A stretch of DNA of 64,000 bases from Xiphophorus maculatus (lineage: Eukaryota; Chordata; Actinopteri; Cyprinodontiformes; Poeciliidae): NCBI RefSeq assembly GCF_002775205.1, contig NC_036445.1, positions 1,942,802 to 2,006,801 on the forward strand, in the 5' to 3' direction. Both the position numbers and the translations under genes were made by a program. A model generated the notes under the pieces. The model saw only the letters and a program-made list of their open reading frames with translations. It searched no databases and was not told the origin of the DNA. Below are positions 14,301 through 25,484 of the stretch, piece after piece; the first letter of the stretch is position 1; each line of letters begins with the position of its first letter.

Positions 14301-17300
14301 AATTTTGATCTGAGTTTCCCTCAACAATTTAGGTGTTTTTTACTGTTTACAGTAATATTATAAATAAGAGAGAGAGTGTATTGGCTGCTGCAACACCCAG
14401 ACTGTCTGTAGCTGGATTTCCATTGACCATATAATTTTTGCATATTGAAATTACGAAAATAAATTTGCTCAATAGAAACAAGCCAATTTTGACAAAAGTA
14501 CATTTTTCAATAAAAAAGTTTTTGTGTTTGGATGAGGTGGTTTGTTCGGCATTATTTTAGTGTATTTCACAAAATTGGAATGAAAACACTTTTTTCTCAT
14601 CACGTGTCACATCAACAACGTCATTTCTGTCAACTACTGACAGAAATGACGAAGAGGACGACAGGAAGTGGTAGAAGGACGATGGCGTGGCATTCTTTTT
14701 AACGATTTATTCACATCAGAGCTGGACAATAAATTGATAATAATATATATTGCGAAAGACACGTGATCAATATCAATAGTTAATACGTATGATAGAATAT
14801 TCAATAATTTTACTGAACTCTGATCCAGAACCACACTGCATTCTGGGTAATGTAAGCAAAGGAAGGACTTTGGCGGCTCAAAATCTCCAGGTCAGCTAAG
14901 CAAGGTTGGTGAGATCAGCTAACTCACTCGCTCTTTGGTTACCTATCAACAACCTGCTGAGTAACTTGTGGTTGCCTAGCAACAATCTGTTAAGTAACTT
15001 GCGCAGCAGCAGTTTAAGGTTCTGCCACTGTTCCCCATGACTGCTTAAGAATAAAAAACCACAAGGTCATAATAACAGTTTGGCAATATCTCAGATATTT
15101 GAAACAAAAAGCTATTCAATAACTATTGATGTTGACCGATATGAAATGCTTATATTGTGATACGCCTTACTTCATGTGTGATTTTAATTACGTTTCTGAT
15201 TTAATGGAAACACCGCAATTGCGAAATTGTTAATTTTTTTTGACAATCAGTCAAGTTTATTTGTACAGCACGTTTCAGCAACACGGCAGTTCAAAGTTCT
15301 TTACATCGTGAAAACATAAAAACATCATAAACAAATAATAAAGTCAACAGTTGTGAAAACCAATAACAGACATTACATACGGTTGATAAATACGGTGAAA
15401 TCATCCAATACACATCAGATATGTTGGTCAGTGTTCCACTTATTATGGTTCAAAAGCAACGCTAAACATCAACACTAGTAGCAAGCATTAGTGGAATATC
15501 AACAAAGGCTGCGTTCACACTGCAGCCTGAAGTGACCCAATTCTGATTTTTTTTGTTGTTGGTGTAATGCGACCTGTATCCAATCTTTTCAAGACAGTCT
15601 GAACAACACAAGTCGGACTCTTTTCGGATGCGACCCATATCCGATACGTATCTGATTCAAATGCAGCCTAACGTTCAGGTCGCATTCATCCAAACTGAAC
15701 GTCACTGATACTCAACAAATCTCACTCATCTGCGCCCTGATGCGCACAAGCAGGAAGAAAAGCAACCACCATGACGGACTATATGAGTGTTAAGTTATTG
15801 ATATGCTGCTCCGGTCAGAAAACAACTTCACATGCTCCACCGTTAGCCTCCATGTTTACTACCGCAAACACCGCGCACTTCTTCTTTTATGGCGGTTGGC
15901 TGAACACCGCCATAGAGCATGTCCCGCATGCTCTACTGTGCATGGGGGACACTTTCAGTTCAGACTGCAGAACACATCCAGGTCACATGTGTGGCAGTGT
16001 GAACGGCCCCGGCAAAAGAATCCGATTTGAGAAAAAATTGGAATTGGGCCATTTCAGTCTGTAGTGTGAACGCAGCCAAAGTTTTGTTCTCATTGCTAAT
16101 ATAAGCTCGGTTTTCTGACCGGCGTTCCTCCGTCTTTCTGTGGCTCTCAGGTGTACAGGCTGTGAGGCGGTTCTGTGCGGTATCGAGGAGCAGGTCTCGA
16201 GGGCGAACCAGTACAGAGAGAACCAGCTAAAGGTTAAAGTCCAAGTGGAAACAGAGGTTTGTCCTTCATTACTTTACCCCGCGGTTCTGTTTTTCTCAGG
16301 GAGAATAAATGTCTTTCTTCTTCAACATTTATTTTTCGCCCCTGGCTGTCTTTGTTATTTCAGTTTTCTCGTTGCTGCTTATCTCCATCCCCCCTCCTCC
16401 TGTTGGCTTTAATAATCCCAGTTTATACTGGCTGAACGATTCCTCTCTGTTCCACTTCCAGTCTAAGCAACAGAGTGTTTATTTATAATGAAAAACATGA
16501 GCTTCTGCTACACATGAGAAAAAAATACAGAGGGATATATGTAATTTTTTCCCCCAGAATATTGCGTTCTCAGCTTTCACATTTATTTTAATGATTTGAA
16601 GCCATTTGCATTTTTACTTTCCCGTTGTTCCCTGAGGTCTAACACAAATACAGCAGACAGGTACTGACACACCAGTCTGTTTTCATTTCAAGTCTTTTAT
16701 TTTAACAGTAAATTCACAGGAGACATACAATGTCTCATAAAAGCAATAATACCAACGAACTGCTTCTCATTTCTTTCAGGTTCCTGCTACAAATTTCAGT
16801 GTATGTTATCGGGGTTTATGTTGTGAATGAACATGAATTTCTGCGTATTTGTAACATGAAAAGAAAAGAATGCATAGTTGTTGTTTTGCTTTTGAATAAA
16901 CTTAAAAGTGTGGTGTGTACTTATACTTTCATAGCCCTGAAAAGATCTGGTACCTTTATTTGCAAAACTGAAGATTTGTGGCTGCATGCAAAACGCTGCG
17001 GGGTAGAAAAACTACCTGAAAACATCACTTCTACAGAGAAATGTGGTGGCGGCAGCATCATGCTGTTTGGATGGTTTTCTTCTGGTCAGGGTTGATGTGA
17101 AGTTAAAAACAGAGCAGCCAGTGCTACATTAGATGATTTATATCAAAAGTTCTAAATAAAATCTGTGGAACAACTTAAAATTCAATACAATTGCACGCTG
17201 TGAATATTTTATTTTAAAAAACATTGGAAAATACAAGTTTTTTTTCTTCCACTTCGCAATGATGTGACACTTTGTGTTTGTCACATTAATTTGAAAAGTA

Positions 17301-19156
17301 TGAATATGACTATGAATAAATCTAAATGGCACTGCATGACTGCATGAATATATTTTAAAAAAAAACATTTAGAGTTTATATAAATGAATCTTTCTACAGT
17401 GGATGAGCTCAGTTAGTCTAAAAAGTGCAGCAGTGGGACATATTAAAGGTGTGATTGTGTACACAGTTGACTCAGTTGCAATTATCTCTTACCTGTTAAT
17501 GACCTGTTATTTACGTAAATATACACATCAGTGTCTGACACAAACACCACCACATATAATCACTAAGTACTTTAGTACAATTAGTCTTAATTCCCTTCTT
17601 ATTCACTGCTTTTTAAAAATTCTTTTTTGATGAGAGTTTCCATTGCCCATGTAAAACTGAGGAAGTGATCCATCTCACTGCTATATTACGTCTTTGTTTT
17701 GCTCACAGAGTAGCATGACCTTTCGACAGGCTGCAAAATATATCTGTTTATGCTCAATAAAAGTGTAAAAGTCAGGTGTTGAGAGCTGTTTCTTATGTAA
17801 AATCAACTTTCTTTGAGATTCACATCATGCTATAATGTTATTCCCTGATCAAAAACACACCTGGATTGTTTCCTTGATTCTTTCATGCATGTTTGAGAAA
17901 TCTTTTAGTTTCCACGGCAACCATTCAGCTGTGCAAAACATTTGGCTGGACTTAGCCCCGCCTTCGAGGCGCAGCTCCTCCTCTGAGCTGCGGTTTCCAA
18001 ACTTCCAAGCGTCCCTCTCAGCTCCTTCAGACTAGCCACCAGCAGTTAGCAAACACCTGGTGGAACTGCACATCTTATTATACGAGCTAAAGGGTTAATG
18101 GAGGAGCCATGCTGTGAGTTTTTAAAGAGACAGAGGCCCAATTTCAAGGTCAATTTTCTTTTCAATTCTAATTCAAAATATTTTCTTGATCCCAAAGAGA
18201 AATTAAATAATTCCAAGTCATATTTGATATATATGGAGTTTTTATAACAACTGAAGTTAACGTAGTGTTTTAAAATGATTCTATAACTCTTCCTGATCAG
18301 GTGAGTTTTTTTCTCCCTGTGGGAAGCTTAATGCCAGCATGAGAAGAGTAAACATAGTTGTATTTCGCAGTTTTTCACTGCTGTTTACAGACCGAGTTCA
18401 TCTTGTCAGGCGTGTTTGCCTTTCGGTAAGTTCATGAAATCCCAGGTGTGCCTTTTTGTCTGCACAAACAAAAAATTAATTTTCAGGGTTTGATTCACTT
18501 TACTCAAGGTGATGGCAGAAGTTTGTCTCTTTATTGTTTAGCTGAGGGCTGAAAATATGTGATTAATGATCATATATAATAAACTCTGCAGACGGAAACT
18601 TGCCGTCACTGTATAAACAGATCCATCCCCATCAGAAAACTAAAAATACTTGGGACTGTTGTTGCTTTTCAGGCTGCTAGTGAGCAGCTTCGTCTGCAGC
18701 GGCGATTTGGTGGATGTTGAAGCTGTTTAGGTTTCACAGGTGACAAAAGAGCCTTTATTCCATCCAGCTTCGTTTTAGTCGCCTAATGACTTGACCGTCT
18801 TACCAAGTCTTTAACTTTTATGCTGCATTAAACTAATGTCACCAACTAAATCACAGGCACAGAGTTTAAAGCAGTTACTGCCGTCCAGGGACTTCCTCAT
18901 GATACATTTCTCATATGTTATCCATCCCTAATTTTGTGATTTACTTATATATACAACTAAAGTTTTCAAAGGTAGATAGTTGGATTCTTAATTAAATAAT
19001 TTACAAATTTAATATGATACAGTTTATGCTCGGGGTGTCCAAAGTGTGGTCCGGGGGCCATTTGCGGCTCTCTGAAGGATTTTGGGCGGCCGCCTGAGCT
19101 TTTTAAATACAAAATATTTTCTTTAAAACATATTAGGTACAAAAATAGATTCTCAC

Positions 19157-19197
<41 letters not shown>

Positions 19198-20668
19198 TTA
19201 ATTGAGTAATTAAAACCACAGACATTTATCAAGTCAACCCAAAAAATGTAGAAACTGACTGAACATGCAATCGTGTAAAACCTTTTGTGATCCATTTTCT
19301 ACAACAATGCAAACATTTTGCTCCTTTTTATAAAGTGTAATTTTTTATTTATTATTGAGCAGATATAATAAAAGAAAACACAAAAAGTTTGTTTTAAAAA
19401 CGTTCTTTCCCTTTATGACTTCCAGAACATCTGGACACCACTGGTCTGTGCTAAACAAGGTTCTCAGGGGATTCAGAGGATAAACTGGCCCACAGCATCA
19501 CAAGTCCTCCACCATATTTAACAGTTTTCTTCATGTTTGTCATCTCCTTTAGTGTTTGTTGCTCTAAAACCTCATGTTTCATCTTACTGTCTGTAGGGAC
19601 AAACTAAAAATGTCTCCTTGTCCAGCCTGGTGGCCAAGCAAAATGGACCTCAAGTCACTGATTACTAATAAGTCATAGAAACTCTGAGTTACAAAATGTA
19701 AATATAAATTAGAAATGTCAGTTTTAGATTTATTTCAAATGGTCTCAATGTTTGTCTCACCAGTGGTTTTCTTAAAAAACAAAATTACTTTTTCCTCTAC
19801 AGCTGTGGTGTCCAAACGTTTTGCCCCAAAACTGGCAAATTTCTATTACTTGTTGGGACAAAATTTATTATTCTGAAAATGCACAAATCAGTCAAATTCT
19901 GTGTTAGCTAAACTTTTTATGAAATCTGTATGTAAAAATGGAAAAGACAATTTCCAAATTATTTGGGTCATAGGTTGTTTTCTATTTTATTAGCCTGTCT
20001 TGACTTGTGGTCTGGGGCCGAACAAAATCATTTCCAGAGCCACAATTGGCCCCCGGGCCACACTTTGGACACCCTCCCTCCACAGAATAAATTTTCTGCT
20101 GATGTAACGGATTCTTGTTTTCTTCTTCCATCAGGTGTCAAACCTACAAAAGACGTTAAAGGCCACCGCTGCGTCTCCGTCCTCAGGCCCCGCCCCCGCC
20201 GGAGCAGCGTCCAATCAGGATGCAGATCAGCCAGCCGAGCCTCGGGACCCCGCCTCCTCTCAGGAACCACGACAGCCGGGCAAGAAGGCTTCAAAGGTCA
20301 AAGGGTGAGTGCTCTGACGCCAGGTTCCTTGCTTTATTTCGACTGGCAGCCTAATAATTAAAACATCTGAGTTTTTATAGATTTAAAGTGCATCTTTTCT
20401 CCCAAAGCTTCACAAATTGAATATGAGCAGAGTGTTGATGTTTTACTCAGAACAAACTCAGTTCTGTCTTTTCAATCAAGTCTCGTTCTTTTTATTGTTG
20501 CAGTTCAGAAAACTGGAACAAAAAGCAGCATGTGGTGTTTTTTTTTATTTCATTAAATATCTCTTTATTGAGATTTATCCATGCGTTCTTTTGTTTTGAC
20601 TCTAATACGTCTCTTCTTTTGTCAGGCATAAAGCACAGAACAACAACGAAGATCAAACCAAGCACTAA
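8213..20668 (+). CDS. cops7a: COP9 signalosome complex subunit 7 (7 coding exons, 269 aa)
   Basis: Seven exons (8213-8335, 10994-11069, 13169-13257, 14006-14208, 16151-16256, 20135-20304, 20626-20668) join in frame at every phase to give 269 residues, within the usual size of COPS7A/COPS7B (about 264-275). CSN7 is a PCI-domain scaffold subunit of the COP9 signalosome, the complex that removes NEDD8 from cullin-RING ubiquitin ligases. Residues about 1-165 form the helical and winged-helix PCI part. Signature strings include [44 protein letters not shown] and the coiled [12 protein letters not shown]. The C-terminal 65 residues are Pro/Ala/Gln-rich and end in a basic Lys tail typical of the family. 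The ATG is the first base of its exon, directly after CAG. Paralog choice (7A, not 7B) rests on pianp and znf384 lying next to it. Confidence 0.93.
10116..10206. repeat. Fragment of repeat family I
   Basis: Carries GAGGGCCGCAAATGGCCC and CGGACCACACTTTGGACCAC, the same end seen at 19029 and near 20083. Only one end is present, so this is a truncated copy. Confidence 0.6.
10593..10630. repeat. Perfect 16-bp inverted repeat (hairpin)
   Basis: TTTTAGGTTCGCCAGG and its exact reverse complement flank a 6-base CAAACA loop. The sequence is GC-richer than the surrounding intron and unlike the ends of the transposon families named here. Confidence 0.95.
10994..11069 (+). CDS. cops7a: cops7a coding exon 2
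   Basis: 76 bases starting in phase 0 and ending in phase 1, acceptor CCCACAG and donor AAAG|GTACTG. Contains [15 protein letters not shown], the conserved FAYGTY segment of the PCI helical part. Confidence 0.93.
11070..13168 (+). other. cops7a intron 3
   Basis: Holds repeat family J at 12546-12836 and, at 13016-13092, a fragment ending in GTACCTAATAAAGTGGCTGG, a string typical of short teleost DNA elements. Open frames seen near 11274-12158 on the minus strand have no splice context or recognisable domain. Confidence 0.55.
12546..12836. repeat. Repeat family J (GTGCACCGA ends)
   Basis: Starts AGGAGTGCACCGACTGCAG, passes through CAATCTTTAAAAAGCCT and GCCGATTCCGATTTC, and ends AAATCGGCACC. 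A second copy is at 30503-30725. Inverted ends suggest an old non-autonomous DNA element. Confidence 0.65.
13169..13257 (+). CDS. cops7a: cops7a coding exon 3
   Basis: 89 bases, acceptor TCTGCTGCAG and donor AAG|GTTCAT. Encodes [20 protein letters not shown] then IISLASNLK, the most conserved helix of COPS7, ending in phase 0. Confidence 0.94.
14006..14208 (+). CDS. cops7a: cops7a coding exon 4
   Basis: 203 bases, acceptor TTCCCCTCAG and donor AGTG|GTCAGT. Encodes [20 protein letters not shown], then the winged-helix core with [21 protein letters not shown] and the GRDL loop, ending LQEW. A CTG/CAG-rich run (LLLQQ) is present but short. Confidence 0.95.
14716..15172. repeat. Repeat family E copy 1
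   Basis: Starts GAGCTGGACAATAAATTGAT, contains TGCATTCTGGGTAATGTA and two imperfect GGTTACCTAGCAACAAC-like units, and ends near GATATGAAATGC. Copies 2 and 3 are at 28066-28492 and 47585-48022 with the same internal order. Confidence 0.75.
15507..16077. mobile_element. Inverted-repeat element family B (GGCTGCGTTCACACT)
   Basis: Left end GGCTGCGTTCACACTGCAGC and right end, read on the other strand, GGCTGCGTTCACACTACAGA, extend as a roughly 45-base imperfect terminal inverted repeat through CCCAATTC. About 570 bases without a transposase, so a MITE-type non-autonomous element. The two small overlapping open frames inside it are not genes. Confidence 0.8.
16151..16256 (+). CDS. cops7a: cops7a coding exon 5
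   Basis: 106 bases, acceptor GGCTCTCAG and donor ACAGAG|GTTTGT. Encodes [20 protein letters not shown] and the start of the long C-terminal helix through VQVETE. The [11 protein letters not shown] string is shared with the human paralogs. Confidence 0.95.
17783..18295. mobile_element. MITE family A copy 1, ends lost
   Basis: Contains AATGTTATTCCCTGATCAAA, TTGATTCTTTCATGCATGTT and CCGCCTTCGAGGCGCAGCTC, shared with copies at 32353-32885, 35590-36163 and 37228-37805. The TTAA-AGGGGCAG ends of the better copies are not recognisable here. Confidence 0.7.
19026..19455. repeat. Repeat family I copy
   Basis: Starts GGGGTGTCCAAAGTGTGG and ends ACATCTGGACACC, giving GGTGTCC termini in inverted orientation. 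It includes a (TA)n run at 19162-19193. Confidence 0.6.
19162..19193. repeat. (TA)n microsatellite
   Basis: Sixteen uninterrupted TA units inside a dispersed repeat. Confidence 0.95.
19802..20088. repeat. Repeat family I copy
   Basis: Begins CTGTGGTGTCCAAACG and ends GGGCCACACTTTGGACACC. It finishes about 50 bases before cops7a exon 6, so the branch-point region of that intron lies close to transposon sequence. Confidence 0.6.
20135..20304 (+). CDS. cops7a: cops7a coding exon 6
   Basis: 170 bases, acceptor CTTCCATCAG and donor AAAGG|GTGAGT. It starts [14 protein letters not shown], the end of the helix, then runs into a Pro/Ala/Gln/Asp-rich variable linker and [12 protein letters not shown], matching the family's conserved RQP-KK-SK-KG tail. 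It lies about 50 bases after the end of a dispersed repeat (19802-20088). Confidence 0.94.
20626..20668 (+). CDS. cops7a: cops7a coding exon 7 and stop
   Basis: Acceptor TTTTGTCAG. It encodes [13 protein letters not shown] and a TAA stop. An ATTAAA lies at 20669-20674, immediately after the stop, too close to be the likely only poly(A) signal; the true 3' end was not located. Confidence 0.9.
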
Positions 20669-21215
20669 ATTAAAGCGATCAGTTTAGGAAAAACAAATCC
20701 CCAAAAGAATCCACTTCTATTTTTTTTTTAAAAAACAGTAAAAATAGAGCTGGTGATTGAAGTGTGTGTGCATGAACTACTTTTGTTATCAGATACTCAC
20801 CAGTGTTTCTGCAGTTCCAGTATAACCCCGTTCCCCTGCTCTGCCTCCATCCAGCCGTATTACCGACGGCTAATTTCACATCTGTCCCGAATTGTAAAAT
20901 GTCACTGGATACACAAAGAGCCGTTTCTCCCTCTGGTGATCAGCCGCTGTTTATGTTTGCCTGCTGAACAGAAAGCCGGCTGCTAACATTTGGGCGAAAC
21001 ACAAGAGCCCTCCCTGTAATTTCCATCTTCGGAGTTTCATTCAATCGGAGAGCCACTCTGCGTTTTCACATCCAAATTAATGATAGCTTAACCTCAATCC
21101 TCCAATTTAAATAACTTTTAAACCTTCTTTTTTTGAAGTAAATCCATATTTCAGTGGTTATAATTAAACATTTTACTAGCCAGATTTCATATTAATCCTC
21201 TCAGATCCACTCCAG

Positions 21216-21754
21216 TTAAGGCTGCAGTGTGTAACTTTTATTAAAATATGTTTTTACATTTTAGTTAAAACCATCTTGTGACGGTTTATGAGACAAATAA
21301 TCTGTGAAAAGATCAATTTCCAACCTCTTCCCTGAGCTACTACTGCTGTCTGAATAAACGCACCTCTCCAGACAAAAAAACCCAACCAATCAGAGCCAGA
21401 AGGCGAGTCTTAAAGCTGCCAATCAACCCTCAGTATGCGCTGCTAAATGTGCTGATGATCCACAAACAACTCACCGTCATGTTAAACTGTTTATCTACAG
21501 TTATTGGTGGCTAAACTAACTAAACTGAGCATTTACAACAGGCTATGCTACCTGCAGCGCCAGGTGAGATTATGATTGACAGCGCTAAGGCCCGCCTCCT
21601 TGCTCTGATTGATTGTTTCTAGTTCCCACTGGGAGAACACAGATGAGCTCAGGTTTTTCACAGATTACCTGTCTCATATTGTCACAACATGGTGGCATTT
21701 TCAACAAATAAATAAAAAAGTATTTTTTATAAAAGTGACACGCTGCAGCTTTAA
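21216..21754. mobile_element. TTAA-flanked MITE family D copy 1
   Basis: TTAA, then GGCTGCAGTGTGTAAC, and at the other end GTGACACGCTGCAGCT followed by TTAA. Internal text includes CCAATCAGAGCCAGAAG and GATTGACAGCGCTAAGGC. About 530 bases, no coding capacity. Other copies: 29702-30130, 63063-63505, and a partial one from 63930. Confidence 0.8.
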
Positions 21755-23089
21755 AGCAGATTGAATATTGATGGGGAATATTTTAGCATCTTTGCATCCA
21801 GGTTGCATCAGTTCTGCTGCTTTCCTCCCCCTTAAAAGCAGAATTATATAAATAATCCTGAAACTAAGCATCAACTCGGTGAGTTTTGTTTTAATTGGCT
21901 GTGTCCCAAACAGGCTGCGTGGGAGCGGAAAGATCTGGTCCAAGTCCAACTGAGGCGGAGGGATTGGGATGGGAGGACGGCCGCACTGATGGACACTCGC
22001 TAATTTACGGCTCGTTGGCACGTTGACGGACGGACGGACACATACCTAAAAACGATACGAGCCATTCTTCCTGGAGAGCAGCCACACACCTTCGCTGGAA
22101 ATTCTTGTCAACAAACAAAACGCCTGCGGGGCGAACGAAGCAGGGGTGTGGTCCGCTTCTGCACAGACTCTCGGTGTAAATAAACGCACTTGTAACACAC
22201 GAGGACAGAACCGTCTGCAGTAGGAATCAGTTGCCTTTGACCGGAAACAGGATCCGTGTGTTTAAAGGTGTTCGTTCATCTGTGTCGTCTGGTTCAGATT
22301 AATTTTCAGCTGATTTGTTTTTTTTTCTTTCTCTCTGCTGGGTTGAAAACTTGTATAAGAATCAGAATATAAGTTGTCGGGAAATAAAAAAGCTCACTAT
22401 TCATCTCGGCTGGCTTATTAATGTCACTTCTTTTATTAAATGTGCCTCTCTGGAGGCCCAGCTACTAAATGTTAACTCGCAGAAGGGGGGCTCCCCGTTA
22501 AGAGGTCAAGTCGTTAATTAGGGCGTGTCCCCAACGGGATTAATGCGTTATAGAGCCGAGGCTTCCCCTGTGCACCAACAGCGCCTGCAGACACCAGTAC
22601 GGCAAGCCCATTCGGATTTTATAGCAGTATGTTTGGCCCACAGCCTCCGTTTCTGTCTCTGAGTTGCTGCCACTCTTGTTTGTACCTCCATCACGATCAG
22701 ATTGCCTCCATCACGCCGCCGCCGCGTCCGTCTCTCCTCTCCTCTTCGTCCTCCCTTCATCCTGCGTGACGTTAATGACGGCAAATGGCTGACCAGCGGT
22801 GACAAGAAACCAGACGGGGAAATTATCCTGTTCCATTTAACCCGCCATCTTCCTAAATTCCCCCTTCCCTCCGTCATCCTGCCTCACCTCTATAAATAGA
22901 CGTGTTAATTTCAGTCGGTGTGTCGGGCTTCATATTTTTTTTTTTTTTTCACGACAGTGGAGCTGTGACTTTTAGCAGCTGTGCACCTCTAGAGGTGTCT
23001 GAGTGGGAGAGGATGCTGGAGAATCGGGTTTGACCTGCACCTCCACGCTCATCCTGGTCACACATTGAAGCTGAATTTCTTCACACCGC

Positions 23090-23465
23090 GACAAAAAAAT
23101 CTCAAAATATTTCATCAGAATTTTATGATAGGAGTTATGAAGCGACTGAATTATTTTTAGATGTAAAAATCAAAAAGGTGTGACGTTTTTCGCCCTCCGC
23201 TGATCAACACTAAAGTTTTTATCTAAAGACAAAATCTTTGATTCCTTGAGCTCAGTGAACATCAGTTTTCAAGTCTTACCACAGATTCTTAGTGGGATTA
23301 AAGTTTGGACTTTAACTAGGTCACTCTAACACATAGACATGCTTTGATCTAACAGACTTTCCTGCAGGAAGATTAATCTCTCTCTGTGTCTGAGTTTTTT
23401 GGTAATTGGATGTTCCCACCAGAAACCAGTCAGGGGGGAAAAGTAGTTTGATTTAAAAAAGAGAG
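23090..23465. repeat. Left part of a split dispersed repeat (family L)
   Basis: Contains AACATCAGTTTTCAAGTCTT and GGACTTTAACTAGGTCACTC with TCTAACACATAGACATGC. The expected continuation, CACAGCATGATGCTGCCATC, appears at about 24653 after unrelated sequence, so a later insertion seems to have split the element. Confidence 0.5.
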
Positions 23466-23961
23466 AAAAAAAAAACAAACTTTTTCTTTGTAATCAAAAA
23501 CAGCAGAAATTTGAAATTTGGTTTTAATTCACAACAAAGAAAAAGAAAAAATGCACCTTTTTAAATTAAAAATGCTAAACACTGAACTAAAACACAAATG
23601 TTTCAACTTTTTGGTGATCAAAAAGAGAAACCAGAATTAAAATGTTTTTCATTCTTTTTCTGTTCGTATTTAAAAAGAAATAATTGTATTCTTCCATCTT
23701 CAGCACATTAAATCCATTAAATTACAGTAATTGTTTTACTGATAGGCAATTTAATAGAAAACTCAAACTTTTAGGCATTCATTTTTATTCTTTTAATGTA
23801 CAGAAGAAAAAACGGCGCCCCCTACAGTCAGCACACAATAAGTCAGAATAGATTCCAATAGAAGCGGCTTTAAAACGAGAATAAAACAAATAATTTCTTT
23901 GCTGTTTTGCTTCATATTTCTGGTTCCTGATTAATTATGCCTGAGACTAAAACATAAAAGC

Positions 23962-24570
23962 CTGCAACTAACAATTATTTTAGTTATTGATTTATTTATT
24001 TGTCTAACAACTAGATTAATTGTTAGACAAATGTTTCATCGTTTGTCTAACAATTAAACATTTAATAACATTTAAAAATGGAACATGCAGATTTTTCACT
24101 TAGGCGTAATAATAGAATATTAGAAATACATTAAAATATGCAAATAAACAAATAATTTGATGAATCTTTAAAGATGAAAATATATGTTTTTTTTTCCTTA
24201 AATGGTAAAAGTTCAGCTACTTCTTCTTATGAGGACAGTGTAGAGCTGATCTGTTGATTATTTTTTGGATTAACCAATTAATAATTGAATAGCAAATGGT
24301 GTCTAGTACGAGATTTTTTAAAATAAATTTGAACCAGGTGAAGCTACATTAATGACACTTGAGTTTTGAGTTGAACATATTTACAGACAAAGGTTGTAAA
24401 TATGCAGAAATGTGTGTATTTTTGCACAGTTTTATCTTAAAACATCTCTGAGTGTGCTGGTTTTTCAGTCTGTATCCTCAAGTTAACAATTAATCTATTA
24501 ATAATTAGTTGACGATTATTTTTGATAATCGATTAATTGTGATTAATTTGATTAATCACTTCAGCCCTTC
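23962..24570. repeat. Repeat family H copy 1 (AATTAATCGATTA-rich)
   Basis: Starts CTGCAACTAACAATTATTTT and ends TTGATTAATCACTTCAGCCC, with many GATTAAT/ATTAATC units. The copy at 27405-27980 has the same plan, ending GATTAATCTTTTCAGCCC. Confidence 0.65.
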
Positions 24571-24639
24571 TGGTTTTCAATGTCCTGCAGTGTTTTCATC
24601 ATGCATGAGATTTTGTGCAAATGTTTTGGTTTTTTTTAA

Positions 24640-24785
24640 ATTTCTCATCCTCACAGCATGATGCTGCCATCACCATGCTCTACGCTGTGTTGGTCTATCT
24701 CATAAAAATGCAGATGAAGAAAATGCTCTTAAGTCTGTAAATGTGAGACGTTCCTGGTGGGTGAATACTTTATGCACAGCCATTA
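24640..24785. repeat. Right part of the split family L repeat
   Basis: Contains CACAGCATGATGCTGCCATC and GTTCCTGGTGGGTGAATACT. A fragment of the same kind is at 33300-33365. Confidence 0.5.
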
Positions 24786-25318
24786 AATCTCCCCAGAGGA
24801 AGCCGGGCGATCCATTATTACGCCGATTGATCAGTGAATTGCCCTGAGGAGATGTAAACACTCGCTGCACCAGCAGGACTGGTGGAGAATCTCAGAACAG
24901 TCGATGGCATTCCTCTTCCTGTTCCCGCCCTGATTTTATTGACATTAGTTTGAAGAACTACACACAGAGGAGATTCCTGCTTAGCACCCTGTTAATCTTG
25001 CTATAGCGAGAGGAATCCATATGAGGTGAGGAGATAAGGAGTCGCATTATTCTCCTCTCCCTTTCAGTGGCTGCAAACATGATTGGCACATGCAGGACTT
25101 TTTAACGCCGAGACTAAAGGTTTAAAAATCGATGCAAAGCGCCGGACTAAATGCTCGCACTCCAGAGAGACAGATTAGGATACACGTGTATCTATTAAAA
25201 TGCACAATGTAAGCTTTATCCCCCCCATAAAGCATGGAGGATTGCGCAGCTCCCTGGGGAATTTGTTCAGCATGCACAGAAATAAACAGACACAGAGCTA
25301 AAATGCCAGTGTCGAGTC

Positions 25319-25324
25319 TTTATT
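25319..25324 (-). terminator. pianp: Candidate poly(A) signal of pianp
   Basis: AATAAA on the minus strand, followed downstream by the U/GU-rich TGTGTCTGTTTATTTCTGTG. It is about 3.7 kb beyond the pianp stop, which would mean a long 3' UTR containing a MITE. Other minus-strand AATAAA sites exist nearer, so this is only a candidate. Confidence 0.3.
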
Positions 25325-25484
25325 CAAGTTACATGGAACAGAAAGACCAAATTCATATGGGAATGCTACGAACGACCACAAGACTGGATATCTGAAGTGT
25401 TGCACGAGCTACCATGAAACCACCAGTACGACATCTGTAGGAAATGGTTTGACTGGGATTCACGTCAAAGCTGCTTAAGAAAGG

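Larger units (their letters stand above)
14209..16150 (+). other. cops7a intron 5
   Basis: Almost wholly repeats: a family E copy (14716-15172) and a family B inverted-repeat element (15507-16077), separated by about 330 bases of AT-rich sequence. Confidence 0.65.
16257..20134 (+). other. cops7a intron 6
   Basis: 3.9 kb. Holds a remnant with GGTGGCGGCAGCATCATGCT around 17040-17090, a truncated family A element (17783-18295), two family I elements (19026-19455 and 19802-20088), and an AT dinucleotide run (19162-19193). Confidence 0.6.

Noticed and set aside
15771-16064. Two overlapping open frames of 75-97 codons
   Set aside because: They lie inside the inverted-repeat element 15507-16077 and have no similarity to a transposase.
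22548-22877. 109-codon minus-strand frame rich in Arg
   Set aside because: No splice-compatible ends or recognisable protein; more likely a unique non-coding block.
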